Assembly (NCBI GenBank): GCA_023853785.1
Contig: JAJIRX010000570.1
Span: 186,001 to 250,000 of the forward strand
Direction: 5' to 3'
Length of the DNA: 64,000 nucleotides
Source of the DNA: Psilocybe azurescens
Taxonomy: Eukaryota > Basidiomycota > Agaricomycetes > Agaricales > Agrocybaceae
Part shown: one piece after another, positions 35,283-48,194 of the stretch
Layout: each line of letters starts with the position of its first letter
Numbering within the stretch: position 1 is the first letter of the stretch
Made by a program: the position numbers and the translations under genes
The notes under the pieces: generated by a model
What the model saw: the letters and a program-made list of their open reading frames with translations, nothing else
Told to the model about the DNA's origin: nothing
The model's database searches: none

Positions 35283-36329
35283 ATGTATGACTTGGACGAT
35301 TCTTCCACAGATACTCAATTTCTGGAATTCGCTCAGCGTTTTGTGATGTGGGATGCCGACTTCAACCTGTCCCCACCAAGTTCGGGTGGAAAATACGCCA
35401 GAAGACCACCTATTTCCGTACGTTACTCAAGCTTTCATAAATATATAATTATTTCAACGTCTTTCACCAGACTTAATGCCAGTCTGGAAGCAGAGTACGA
35501 TGCTCATATTCGTCAACAGCACGGAATGACTGCACCTGTGTCGTATTACGGTCTACCACTCTTATGGTCCAATGGGCCTCCTAGTGAAGATTTACCTTTC
35601 GACTCACTCGCCGGCCCATGTGGGGAGAATGTAATAATATCAAGGCAGGAAGCAGCGGTTTTAGTGGGAACGCATATCTGCCTTCGAACCAACTTCGGCT
35701 GTACACGCAATCACGCATCCGAGCCTTCCTTGAGAAGAATCAAACCCTATAATATTCCTGTTGAAACCAGGTTTTCTGGATCCCCAAAGGCCTGCCACCC
35801 AACAACCTCTCCCTTGATCGGTATCAGTCGCAGAAGTGCACCAGTCACCATGAGCACACTGCCTCCTCCAGCTCCTCCAGCTCCTCCTCCTCCACCGCAC
35901 ACACCTCTTCCAGCCCACTCCATCGGGGGACCAAGGAAAGCGCCTCCCCGGGCGCAACATACAAACCTCCCTCGATATTAAGGCCAGAGGAGCCAAAGAC
36001 TTGCTGCGCTTAAATTTCAGGTGTCCCGTAAAAGGTTGTATGTACAAGCTGGAAGGGAAACAGCGTACAACAGACTTCCAAAGGCATCTGGACTCGCACG
36101 AGTCCAAAAGGGCATTATTCTGCACCGGCGTGCGGGTGTCTGACGCGTCCAGATTTACCATTGATCCCAGCTACATATACTGTACCGTATATGATCGAGG
36201 GATGAAATGGAGCCACATGTTGGAGGATGCAATGGTAGCTTCAGTCGGAGAGATGCACTCAAGAGGCATATTGAAGACTCGCAATGGAACTGTGTCCATT
36301 ATGAATACTCGAAGAAGCCGAAGAAATAG
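35283..36329 (+). pseudogene. C2H2 zinc-finger protein, copy 2 (frameshifted)
   Basis: Counterpart of the gene at 8123-9163. It starts MYDLDDSSTDTQFLEF at 35283. An extra G near 35383 (TCGGGTGG against TCGGTGG) shifts exon 1, so the frame runs through the intron instead of splicing. The linker near 35694 and the run after the first finger are in the good frame, so CPVKGC...FQRHLDSH passes into HESKRALFCTG. Two further changes, near 36170 (ACATATACTG) and near 36198 (CGAGGGATG), then move the second finger out of frame. Its lesions complement those of copy 1. Proline runs (PPAPPAPPPPP) replace part of the serine linker. Confidence 0.6.
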
Positions 36330-36440
36330 ATGGAATCCTCACTATGTCATTACATTTTCCGGATCTCTTCTGTTCCTATCACTTCGTGTTTTTTATCATA
36401 GAACCACGCACATACCCATGAACATGCCTATAGCACCATG

Positions 36441-37750
36441 ATATTTTTCCGGTTTATCCTTCCTTTATATGTTGTTTTTCTGCAATCCGAATTACATATG
36501 TCAAATTTTGACTATCAGTTCCTCATACTTTGACTTTTATTGCACGGTTAATCATATACTTATATTCATTATTTTTCATGGCTTCTGTGCACTCATTCCC
36601 CTTGCCTTCCTTCATGAGGGATGCTGCCAATGGACCCTTGCACATTGCCAGACCAGTTACACAGGTCAATCGTAAGAGAGAAAGTTGATGATAAGAGCAT
36701 ACACTGAGCCGATATAAAGGTACTCTGTCTGATTTCCTAGCTGTGTGTTTGTGATCATGAAAGTCAGCGTACTGCAAAGTTGATGCCAGCGTTTGACTTC
36801 GTTTTGACTGCTGGTTGTCCTCCCTGGTAACTTGTTTTAGAGGCTTGTCATTCAAGGACATGTTACAGCGTCCCGAACTTTGTAGATGTGTGTCCAGGAA
36901 GAGTATTGGGCTGAGTTTAAGTGGAAGTACATGATGGCAAGTACATGAACATGGACCATGGTGGATGATTTTCAGAAGTTGGTATTTGAATTCACCCTCA
37001 TGCGAATATGATGTACATGATGTGGCCGTGTCACTTGACGGCACTGGCGACCCCCACTCACAATTTTCACCAAAACTAAATCAAAACTTCAATGTTCAAA
37101 GTAGACACCAATTCTCGCTTTAATCGCTCTCAGCGTCAGAGCTACATCTCTCCTCAGAGTAGTGTTAACTGACACACAGGCTATAGTCACAGTAATCTTG
37201 GATTGCCCATGCACTGTTACAATATCCTGCAGTTTCTTGACCGAGAATCAATCTACTTTCCGAAACGGAGATCTGCAGACGAGGAGAAATGACTACCAAC
37301 CACATGTCCATTTAAGCAAAAGATGAGATTTTCAAGCAAGCTAAATCATCCGATTTTTAGCGACCGTACATTAAATGTAATTTGACGAATTTCCTGCTGT
37401 CGGACATCCTATATCGACTGTTTACACCCTCTCTAAACAACGGTCAAAGTCTTGTAGATATACTGTGTCAGAGGGTAGCATAGGCATGCCTTTATGTACT
37501 CGTTAAAACTTATCAAGTTGGGACGTGCTAGATATGAGACTTACCCCATACATCGATACATGAAAGACGGCAAGCTGCGCTGGTCCTTTCTCTATGTCGG
37601 AGGGGATAGAAACAGTGAAATTCTCGCTCGGGACTTGATAGCCGAGGTAGCCGATTTGCATTCGTGGCTTATAAGCGCCCGTTATAAAGTGGCCTTGCTG
37701 TGAAACAGAAAGGCTCCCCACTGTCTAAAATACCTATGTTATGTAACTTA
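36441..37750. other. intergenic
   Basis: 1.3 kb without a recognised gene. A 173-codon minus-strand ORF (36523-37044) has no domain and ordinary composition for chance ORFs, so it is not called. Confidence 0.45.
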
Positions 37751-38030
37751 TGTTGGTACATTGTTTGTTTCTCTTCCGTTTGCCAAACACTTGGACGTTC
37801 AGATTCTGGGAAACTCGACAAAATGTTGGTACGTTGTTTGTTCCTCTTCTGTTTGCCAAACACTTGGACGTTCAGATTCTGGGAAACTCGAAAAAATGTT
37901 GGTACGTTGTTTGTTCCTCTTCCGTTTGCCAAACACTCGGACGTTCAGATTCTGGGAGAACTCGATGAAATGTTGGTACATTATTTGTTCTTCTTTCGTT
38001 TGCCAAATAATTGGACGTTACTCAGGATTC
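37751..38030. repeat. 73-bp tandem repeat, about 3.6 copies
   Basis: Units begin TGTTGGTAC at 37751, 37824, 37897 and 37971 (periods 73, 73, 74). Each contains TTGTTTGTTCCTCTTC, GTTTGCCAAACACT and GGACGTTCAGATTCTGGG; the last unit is degenerate and cut short. The unit is not a multiple of three by period, and all frames stay open in parts, so long ORFs here are artefacts of the repeat. Confidence 0.85.
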
Positions 38031-38066
38031 CTACGTCTAGTGCTCTACTTCACCATCCCGTCTGTC

Positions 38067-38405
38067 GTTGTCTTCTGTCATCTCATCTTAACCCTTGGCC
38101 CTGGAGGCATGTCTGGAAATACTGAGGAAGGTGGAAATGCAGGTACAAAGAGCTAATTATTGTCTTTTATTGTATGTCTAATAACCTGTCTCTATTTAGC
38201 GCTGTTGCGACCTCTACTATCCTGCGACCTCTTTCATGTGCCAAATAATTGGACATTACTTGCCCATCTGTCATCGTTTTCTGTTGTCTCATCTCAACCC
38301 TTGGCCCCAGAGGCATGTCTGGAAATACTGAGGAAGGGTGGAAATGAAGGTACGAAGAGCTAATTAATGTCTTTTATTGTATGTTTAGTAACCCGCTTCT
38401 ATTCA
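38067..38405. repeat. Direct duplication, about 190-bp period
   Basis: The block around TCTGGAAATACTGAGGAAGG to TCTTTTATTGTATGT at about 38067-38210 recurs at about 38259-38405 with about ten percent differences. Each copy carries an ATG (ATGTCTGGAAATACTGAGG) followed by a possible splice donor and a pyrimidine-rich acceptor, so it may be a duplicated first exon. Confidence 0.6.
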
Positions 38406-38453
38406 GTGGCACCATGGTGGAGGTGACATTTAGCTTAAAGCACTATCTATCAT

Positions 38454-38985
38454 ATGGCAGCCAACTCTCAATGCGTTGAAGCAAGCAATACTTTCTCCGC
38501 AAAAGTGGAAAGTGTCAGTATTTTGAGACCCCCTCCCCCTGTCCTTCGTAGTCTGTTCAAGAATTTGGCTTCTCCTAAGAAACCACCTTGCACTCCTCAG
38601 ACCCTGTCTCGCAGCCAACAAACCAATGCAGTGCGATCATTTGTTCCGTTCCCAAATGGTGTCAAACAGCCTGATTTTACCCTTGCAAATGGCGGCATCC
38701 TTGCCGGCGCCACTGTCCCTATTTCCGGCTACTGATTCTGTTAGGAGCATCATGTTGACCTCAGCTGGTCCCTCCTCCAGTTCTGGGGAAGAACCTGTGA
38801 CCGCAGGGAGTGGTTCAGAAGGAGCTCCCTCTGCAGGAACCAGAACAAAGTGTCGTAAGTGATCATATGTATCTTGTCTTGTCTGTGGTGCAAATGTCTG
38901 ATTTGGCAACACAGGTGTTCAAGATGAAGAGGATGATGCTGACGATGCAACCGTTGCCAGTCCTGCAAAGAAGAGCAGACAGTAG
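38454..38985 (+). CDS. Hypothetical protein, weak evidence, possible frameshift
   Basis: A frame from 38454 (MAANSQCVEASNTFSAK...) is open to 38735, rich in Pro/Ser. A second frame holds TSAGPSSSSGEEPVTAGSGSEG, reaches a good donor (GTAAGT, about 38853), and after an ACAG acceptor near 38915 gives VQDEEDDADDATVASPAKKSRQ-like acidic sequence with a basic end and a TAG at 38983-38985. The two halves are in different frames. The acidic stretch and the KKSR end suggest a nuclear protein, but no domain is recognised. It could be a fragment of a repeated gene, since the 5' side is duplicated. Confidence 0.3.
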
Positions 38986-39702
38986 TAATTTTTATTAAAT
39001 ACATATACAATGAGGGGCTGCATTGGTTTACTAGTTTGAGACTGTAATGATCTGGGTCTCATATTTACAAAAAAAAAAAAGATTTTATCAAATTGTGTAT
39101 ATGTTTGTCAATCTTCTAAGGTGGGCTTAGTAGTGTTTGCTTATGTATAGCACAGTCTGTGACTCGGCCTACAGCAAGGCCTGATCGCCAACAGCGATCC
39201 TTTATAGATATGGATCCTGGAAATCTGCCGGGTAATTTGGGTCTGGGCAGTCTGGAGCACTGCATGGATAAACACCAATAAGAACTGCGACGTCTACGAA
39301 CGACGATTGAGTTAACTGTTCATTATAAATTCAATATTCTGTTGATCAAACATAACTTCTAAATGTGTACTCCTGTATTAACCTCAACTATGAGTTGGGA
39401 GCCTGGTGTTACTGTAGTGCCATCCAGGGGGTATGGGACTACAGATCCTTGGCCAAAGACGAAGACAGTACCAAAGGCAAGAGATGCGGCCAGGTTTAAG
39501 AAAGATAACCTCATGGCAGGTGATATAGAGAGGCCGGTTGTGTACTGAAATCAACATTTCTTTGGCCTTTTATACCATAAAATAGAAAGTCATTCATTAT
39601 GAGAAAGAATTTAATTACTGATACAAGCACATCGACTCCTTGCTTGAACAAGAAGCCCATAGTTTTCAGCACATGCAGAACATTGGTAGAGATCTAATAT
39701 GT
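38986..39702. other. no recognised gene
   Basis: Contains a short poly-A tract near 39070 and unremarkable short ORFs (for example 39363-39548). Nothing identified. Confidence 0.4.
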
Positions 39703-39840
39703 TGGCACATATTGGTAATACATTTGCAGGCACCTCTCTGTCGTCCGTTGATGAAGGAGGTCAAACCATCAGGTTTAAGATGGCAAGATGGCCCTGAAGG
39801 AGAATTTATCCGGTCAAATAGGCCTACGGACTATATCTAA
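39703..39840 (+). repeat. 137-bp dispersed repeat, copy 1
   Basis: Nearly identical, in inverted orientation, to 59555-59690. The plus strand reads as an exon-like piece after a TTTGCAG acceptor (PLCRPLMKEVKPSGLRW..., ending PTDYI and a stop). Whether it is a gene fragment or part of a transposon is unknown. Confidence 0.7.
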
Positions 39841-41417
39841 TAAATACATTCAATGCATCTAATCTCTGGCAATAAAGTAAGGTAAGGAGCATAGTTCAAG
39901 GATGTAGCAAATACACAAACTTGGAGCAGTCACCAGACGGATGACCTCAGGTCAATAATTCCCAAAGAGAACATTAAACTCGGATATCCACGGCTATGTA
40001 TCTAGTAAACCTTTCTTTTCATCTTCCCTGCCTTACTGTTTTTAAGATGATTTCTCCGCCTAACACCTTTAAAATGTTGATCGAGATGGAAAACTAAAAA
40101 TATGTAGATGCCTAAAAATAGACTCGAAAGTTGGATACTTAGAACGAGAAACCCGTATATTAGGCATCTAGAACACAACGCAGAGTTGCAAATTTTCGAA
40201 AGACAGTTACTTATATTATCCAGGTAATAATAACGCGTATGATATCGCAATTGCCTCCAGAGACCAATTCAGTATATGACTACAGAACCACTGTCGGACG
40301 GACAATTATATTGCAGATGCATACCACTACTATATAGCTTGTCAGAGAGTGGCACAAGCAAGTCTGGCATGTGGTAAAAGACTCAACGGAATATAAACTA
40401 CGAGCTTACCCCTTATTGAAAATAGGCTCGGGGAAAGGACGACGAGATATCCGTGTCTAGATGCATAGTGGAGCATGGGTCAAACACGATGAATGAGCGC
40501 TAATTGATCTTTCACTGGGCAAGCGAATCTTACCCTTGCCAACGGACCCCACACTCAAAATGCACCAAAAATGGATACTTATTATTTAAAATCTTGTACT
40601 TTGCACCGAGATAGAAGTACTCGCGAGCAGGTACGACTTCTCGTGAAGCGACGCCACCACGTGTCTTGATCCCGTCGTTTTTCTCTACACTGCGCTTGAA
40701 GTCGCACGACGAAGACTACACAAACCCTTCGCATAGCTCACTCCTTACCCAATCTCATTCCTAGCATCGATTAAAATCCCACCACCCATCACCGAAATTA
40801 TTTTATACCCTAACATCTAACACACATAACTTAGATCCATTACAGATAAAGTGGAACCTTTAGAAGTGCGAAAAGGGGATCACCCTTCAGCACTTCCATC
40901 GACTTTTGAGACGAGGCGGCACCTCCGCCGCCGCCGACCTCTCCACCCTCTCTATTTACCTTATATCCCTTACAGTATCTACTAGGCGCGATGCATCTCA
41001 CTCGAGATGACAATCCAGCACTATTTGGCCATCGCCCGAATACTTCCTTTTCTATTCCACTTGAGTCGACTGTTCTATTGAAGTGGGTCCCCGAACTTTT
41101 TTTTAATTCAACTCAAAACATCAGTTCCATTGTGTTCTGAGTTTCTTAACAAAATAATCTACGTTGATGGGTACAAGAAATTACTGATGATTCTGGTGGA
41201 ATGCTACCATGTAGCGGATTTTGTAATAACTTTACATATACTTACTGCCTGGTGCATGGTGCTTGGGCCCACTTCAATGACTAAGACTACCTCTCCATTC
41301 CATAGGAAGCCGTCGTAGCGAAGCGAGAAACGAATAAAACCGGCCTCGAATTACAGCTTGACCTAAACTTTGATATTAATTTGCTGGTGTAGTCGACAAC
41401 GTGCCGAGAAGTGGACT
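39841..41417. other. intergenic
   Basis: 1.6 kb without a recognised gene, RNA or repeat. The right part lies downstream of the ABC transporter stop. Confidence 0.45.
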
Positions 41418-44400
41418 TCAGGCTTTCCCCTCTGCCATTGCATATAGGGTTTTCCTGTCTCCACTTTTGTCGACTAGGGCCTTAAGTAGACCGCCTTCCC
41501 TTCTAAGCAGTGTCAATGGGCTATCGAACTCGGCCTGGAGTAAGTGTGAGCGCTCTGACTGAATAAGATAGCCAGTTTGGAACCTACAATTCGGCCGCTA
41601 TCAAGAACCATCTGAATTATCGTCAGTAAGAACACCTATACACACAAAAAAAAAGCCTGGTAGGCTTACAATCTTATCTGCATCCATGATCGTCTGTAGT
41701 CGATGGGCTACAGTAATGACAGTCACATCGGAAGGTAATTGATGTCGCAAGGTCGTTTGTATCACGGAGTCGGTTGTGTAATCTAAAAAGAGGACATTTA
41801 AAATGTCAGCTTGTCATACTGCGAATAAACAGGGAGTATTCACCAATGGCAGAGGTAGCTAATCCGAAACGACCAAAGATTAGCACGCGGTACTTTGACA
41901 TCGTTTTACATCGACGAACCTTCATCAAGAATTAAAACCTTGCTTCCTCTAACCATCGCACGAGCGAGAGCCAAGATCTGTCTTTGACCCACTGACAAGT
42001 TACTTCCCGCGCTAGCGATATTGCTATCGAGTGTAAGGCGCATTTCTCCAAGTTCTTCTTGAAGTGAAAATAGGCCGGCAGCTCGAAGAGCGTCGTTCAA
42101 AACAGCGTCCCCGTGTTGGTCGAACGGGTCTAGATTACGACGAAGACTTCCTGGAAAAACGATCGCCTATGCGTTAGATGAGCACTTTGGCTCCCAAATG
42201 CCTAAGACTCACCGCTCAGAAGCTCGGGCTACGGATTGACTTGCCGTCAGATACAATGTATCCAAAACCGATAAGCTTCACTCACAGTTTGAGGAATAAT
42301 GGTGATATTTGATCTTACAGCATCTAGGTTGAGTTTGTTGGTAGATAGGCCGTCATAGTACACCGTTCCTTCAGTTAGTATACTTCTTAGAAATGCTAGG
42401 GTCAACGAGCTCTACGGGAACCTTATTATAGCATTCACGTAGCATCTGGGAGATATGTCGCCTCACCTTTCCGCTCCCAGTTCTTCCGACTGTAAAGAAC
42501 TCGTCAGACCTCGAACTAATTACAATGGAGATGTTGGCTACTCACCTATACCAATTCTTTCCCCCGATCTGATATGGAAGGATAGGTTGTGTAGAACATT
42601 CGGGCTTGTCTGAACAGTTCGAGGATACATTAGTACTAGTCGCAGCAAATTATTTGGATATAATACGCACCTGAGAATAGCGAGCAGAGAGATTTTCTAC
42701 TTGGAGATCTCCCGAGGTTGGCCAAGCAGCTGGTGGCTTTCCATTTTGCGTTGGTTTCGGTTCGTGTTCGATGTCAATAAAGCCTTGAATGCGTTCCAAA
42801 CTGATGAAAAGGTCAGAATTTACTGCGCACTTGGCAAGATATTGCTTGATTGAAGGCTCACCTATTGGCCTGAACTTCAAAGTCGTTGAAAAATCTAACC
42901 CACCATAAAATCGTGGCGCAGAAGTCGACAGCCAGGTTGAGAGAGAAGCCTGCATTGGCTGCGTTGAGGGAATGTCCGTATACTAGGTAAGATGCCAACG
43001 CCGCAGTGAACAAGTCTCCGAGGAGGTCGATCCGTACTCCAATCCATCGATTCAGGTTGTATGACATGCGTGCCATCCTGACATAGTGATCGATGCGTCT
43101 CAATGATTCGGCTTTCAAAGCGCGCTGTGCACCATACGCGCGGATTGAAACTACTCTCGTCAGAGTTTTTTCAATAAAAAGAGAAGGCGGTGCCCATACC
43201 TATACCAGCAATGGCTGCGCTGAAGTGGGCCAAAAGGGGAGAACGAGCATTGCTATGATGCCGAGTGTCAATGATCTGCCCACGAGATTGAATATTGTTG
43301 TCACTTACCTCATTTCACGTCTAACAGATAGCTGGGCCTTCAAGTAAACACTAGCAAGGTAAAATCCGAGCGCTGCCACTGATAGACTGGGGAATAAAAA
43401 ACAGGCGTGAAGATGACAATGACAACGATCTTCGTGAACATGGAAATCGCCATTTCAGTCAAATCAAAGAATGCGTCAGGAATAACTCCATCGACGGCAC
43501 GTATGTCCTGGGTGCATCTTGCAATGATTCTCCCTGTGGGAGTTTCGTCCAGCCATCTGGAGGACGAGAGGCAAGTTGAGTAATTGATACTTGAAATGAG
43601 AGTAATATAGACTTACCGTAACGTACTAGACAGAACGGAGTCGATCAAGGATGCATTGATGATTCTCGAGGCTCTCATCGTCCCATAGATGTAGAAGATA
43701 TACACCGCCGAAAATAGAACGATCGCCGTTAACAGAAGAAGAGTGTACAGTGTCAAGAAGCTCATGCCATAATATTAGCTGACATTAGCCTCCAAATTTT
43801 CGAGAAAAACCCACTAAACGTCGTTGACCTCTGACGGTGCACGTCCTTCGTACTGAGTGCCCCAATATCCGAGGAACCAAACTTGAAAAGTCGTGACCCA
43901 GTCTGTTATAAGGAATCCGGATAACCAGATGGAATAAAATATAAATGGGTAGTCTCCTCCCAATCCAGACAGGAATAGCTTCAGGGACCTCCACGTTATG
44001 TGCCCTTCAGTGATTTCTTCCTTCATGACGAGTTTACCTTTATTTCCTATGTCCTTCTTCGGAGAGGGAGATTCATCGTAATTGGCCATCATGTTCATTA
44101 CTGAATCGTCTATCTCCAACTGCTTCTCCAGATTAGTGTCGTGCATTGAAGATGAATCCATGTCAGTTTCTTGAGTCTGGATTGAGCCATCCTGACCAAG
44201 GGAAATGATAAACTTGGAAATTGGAGTAGCTAGAGCCACGTTATGCGTCTAATGGGTCCGGGTACACTCAATACGAGGGGAACATGGAGAGAAAACTGGG
44301 ACTGACGACAAGCAAGACAGTGCGTCCTTTGATCAAATCTCCTCGGAAACATTGATCGGTGATCCAAGAAGAGCTACAGACGAGTTAATTAGCCCTAATC

Positions 44401-47400
44401 GCCTTCAATGATGAAGAGTAAGCCCATACGTATGTACATCCAGGGCTGCCAGTATGTCGTCCAACAGGAGAATGTTCGCCTGTGAGTATACTGCCCGTGC
44501 TAAAGTTATGCGGGCCTAGTGATGAATAGTCATTAGTATGTGGTGATGTACCGAAAATAAGTGCCTTGCTTTCTGGCCACCGCTAATACGCGAGGTCAGA
44601 ATATGCCGAGAAACTATAGTGGAAGATAAGACGAACCTTAAAGTAAGTCCCTTCTCGCCAACCTCGGTAGCGTCCCCTGCCTCGAACAGTTCCAAATCCC
44701 TCTCTAGAGCGCACTGACGAATCACTTCCAACAAACAATAACATATCAATAAGTTGTGGAACCCAACACGCCATCTAATCATACCCACCTTTTCTGTAGC
44801 GCGCCTCATCATACGAAGACCCAAACAAGATGTTATCCCGGATGGTTTCATTTTGCACCCATGATTCCTGAGCTGCATATGCAACACCGCCATCTCGTGG
44901 AAGATTGAACCAGGAATTGGGCTTCGAACGAATGAAATGCATCTCGCCTAGCACAGGAAAAAAAATTCAGCCATTATTGCTCTGTACAGAAGTAATGGTT
45001 TAAAACAGACCAAGCAGCGCCATCAACAGAGAAGTTTTCCCCGAGCCCCTACAAGACGTGAGATGTAAGTGATGCGTGCTGCTAGAAAGTAAAAGCTTCT
45101 TACGTTGGGCCAACTATGAGATTAACGCAGTTTGGTTTAAAAAACAACTCTCCATTAACCCGAAGCCTGAAGAAGCGACTGCTCGGTGTGAGGGTGTCAT
45201 CTTGAGGCCCTAGCGACCATGCGAAGGTCGCATCCTTGAAGCCTATCACATCCTTATCAAGGCTTTCTGGAATGGGTACTTGCGCGTCTGAGAATGAATC
45301 CAAGAGTTCCGACTTCTTGAGGAACTCATCCGTACGATCCAACGATACTTTCCCTGAGGGGAGTATGCTAGAATTAGAACCCATTCCCAAACACTGGTCA
45401 AATGTTGAAACACGAACCTTGAATGATTGTTGTAACCTGATACGATATCCTATTGAGCTGAAGTCTCAGAATATTAAACACTGTGATACTCGAAAAGATT
45501 TTTGACGCTAAGAAATGCAGACTCAGAAAGGTTTTTCCACGTCGTAAACAAAGTGCGTCTGGCTCACGTGTAAGATTCGCCTTCATAATGATGGTATAAG
45601 CCGCGTAGGTGGTCACCATTGTAACCGTCGGTATAATATGGCTGCATAAAAATAAGCACCATAACTATTCAGTCAACGTGTACCATGGCAACATACTTCA
45701 CGATTGCATTAACTGCATTCAACAACTGAACAATGTTTAGTGACTGGGCGACCCCTTGAGCAATCTGAGAAATACCTTGAGTTCCCAGAGAGACGAAAGC
45801 TCGTCGTCTCGTTTGTCCTTAATTCTCTTCGACATCTTTGCTTCCCAAACAAACAGTTTGACCATCCGCATGACGTTCACAGCTATACCAAGTATGAACA
45901 TTTATCAAACCAGCATAGTACAGCCATATCCCACCTTCAGTTACGTCCTGAATCCGAGCGTCGGTCTGTTGAACGTGTTGGCTATAATCACGCTTCGAGT
46001 ATTGATTGTAGTTTCACCGTACCTTCTCCATTCTGATCCTCTGGACACTCTGTATCATCTTTGAGATATATCCTGGTAATGGGAAAAGGACGACCATCGC
46101 CCCAAGGCCAACGAATGCACTGTAGTGACATGAGTCAAATTGACCTCTAACCTAACTGCAAAAGACTCGCCTCCATCCTAGCAACTGATACAGGAAGATA
46201 ACACAAAATGTAACTTGCAATGGTACAGATATAACTGAAGATAAATCAGTCGAGGAAGCACGAATCACGGTGGGTTGAAAACTTCACCACTTACTCAGAA
46301 GAATGAAGTCCCCAGCTTCGATCATATTATTCAAGTCTGTCGTTACTAGGTTGTTGATCTTCCCAACTATATTCGCATCGTTCACCTTTTCCTTTGTGAC
46401 TTCGATAGACGGCGGCCTTGATCCAGACGGTCTGCTCTTCGTATTTTGTTTCGCTACTGCTGGCCCTGTAATCGTTGCTTCTGAGGTCGTCGGAGAGACC
46501 GGATGTGGTAAAGCGTCGTCCACTTCATTAACAATGTCCGCCGCTGAACCTTCGACAAAAGATGAGTGAGCAGAAGCACCAATACCGGGATCCAAGCCAG
46601 GCTCTGTTGTAGCATCAGAGGTTTCTGCTTTGAGGCGTATGCGAAGACTGTGCTCAAACACCAACTGGGTTAATAGGCCCACGGTGCGAACAAGAGTCCT
46701 TGTTGCAATGAAGTTGTACCACTGGAACGCGAGCGACCTAAAGAAAGGCCCACAGAAAAGGCATAGGATCCAGAACCAAGGCCGAACAAAGGCACCTTCC
46801 CCTTGGGTCTCGAGATATCTATAGGGCGTCAGCGTATATTGATTGTCAGCGTCAAGACACCACTGACTTTAGAAGACGATTGATGGCTATCGGTGAAAGA
46901 AACTGGAAGACTCCCTGAAGGATGACAGTGAAGATTATGATTATATATTCCTTCCCTGGGTATATCTGGTATTCAAAATTTGCAAGCGATCCAAAAGCGG
47001 AACACTTACGAAAAACGCGCATCAAGCCATAAAATATATGCTGCCGCTTAGCACCTTGGAACTCATCTAAATGCTAAAGGGTAAAAGGAGACTAGAAGGC
47101 CCTACAGAAACAGGAACGAATCAAGAAAACGTACAGGAAATGCGAATTGGGTTAGATGTCTCGAGTAATCAGAATCCGATAAAGGCGATATTTGGTCGTA
47201 TTGCAAGTGGGACACACGATATCCCAAAAAGATGATAGGATCAAGATAGGTATACATGTACAGTGCGAAGAGAGAACAAGTCTGCTCGTCATTCGGTACA
47301 GGCATGGGATCCTGTGAAGAGAGGGGTGAGTTACTGGACGTCCCCGTAAGCAATGGGAGCTTGCCTTCGGATCGACGGGTACATAGCGACGAGGGATGAA

Positions 47401-48194
47401 TAGCGGAATGACTATTGCAGTTAAGGTGAGGATCATTATTCGGATCCACAAGAGCTTGCCGTCTGCTGCATCTATCGGGGTTTCCTTGAAAGTTGCCAAC
47501 TGCCAGATATCTCTGGCAACATACATTCCAAGTGTCACAAGGAGGAGAACAATATTGTATCTTGTCGCCAGAAGGCCCCATTTATTGACAGCGAGAGACG
47601 CAACGGCCAGGATAGAGGAGTAAAGCTGATCGAAACAGTGAGAAACAGAAGATTTGCTAGTATGGGAGCACTCACAAATGTAAGAAGCACATAAAACTCC
47701 GGGCAGTGAGAAAATAGGGGAAATAGCGTCGAACGAAGACGCTTTTGTTCATCGCTGCAGGCATATAGTGACCATATCGAAATTCCCGACAAAGCAAAAC
47801 AGCCAACAAGACGTGCCAAACGATAAACAAAGATCGTCCTGCCTCCTAATTCGCGAATGCGCCCTGGATGAATCCTCGACACTCAAATGACATAGGAACA
47901 CCCGGAGTCGTTGTATGTGCAGGGACTGCTGGTTCTCGACGAAGTAGGATGAGTGCATGGACAATCTGGGCGCATATAAAGAACACCGCCAGAAGGAACG
48001 GGATAACAAAAGAATCCTGCAAAATCCTGCCAATTGAAGGCAAGCCCGCGATTTCAATATCAGAGATACCGACACGGCGCGCGTAGAGGGGTTAAATGGG
48101 GTACTTACAGTACATGCAGTCCTCCTTGTTTCAACGAAAAGGCGTCACCGATACTATCGAATGGGTATTGCCATCCCCAGCTGGAGACAGGCAT
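41418..48194 (-). CDS. ABCC (MRP/YCF1-like) full ABC transporter
   Basis: A large membrane ATPase with layout TMD0/N-terminal helices, TMD1, NBD1, linker, TMD2, NBD2, as in multidrug-resistance-associated proteins that export glutathione conjugates, organic anions or metals, at the plasma or vacuolar membrane. The ATG at 48194 ([15 protein letters not shown]) is the first good start; the TGA is at 41418-41420. NBD1: Walker [14 protein letters not shown] (about 45030, split by an intron) and signature [25 protein letters not shown]. Linker (44239-44000) has charged [17 protein letters not shown]2: [37 protein letters not shown], then ATSAID, and [18 protein letters not shown]1 holds a long Ser/Glu-rich cytosolic insert around 46300-46680. 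Very many short exons, including ones of 15 (41844-41858) and 16 bases (42213-42228). No lesion seen. Substrate unknown. Confidence 0.85.

Larger units (their letters stand above)
33950..36440 (+). repeat. Segmental duplication, copy 2
   Basis: Inverted counterpart of 8010-10050. It is about 400 bases longer because of a MITE insertion at 34503-34905. Divergence by eye is of the order of ten percent outside the coding part, so the duplication is not recent. Outer boundary approximate. Confidence 0.85.

Noticed and set aside
36523..37044. 173-codon minus-strand ORF
   Set aside because: No domain, no intron or promoter logic, composition like chance ORFs; called intergenic.
37751..38030. CRISPR array
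   Set aside because: The 73-bp units are wholly repeated without unique spacers, and the genome is eukaryotic.
37700..38156. Overlapping ORFs with FAKHLDVQILGN-like repeats as a repeat protein
   Set aside because: They come from the 73-bp tandem repeat read in all frames; no start, promoter or splice context supports a gene.
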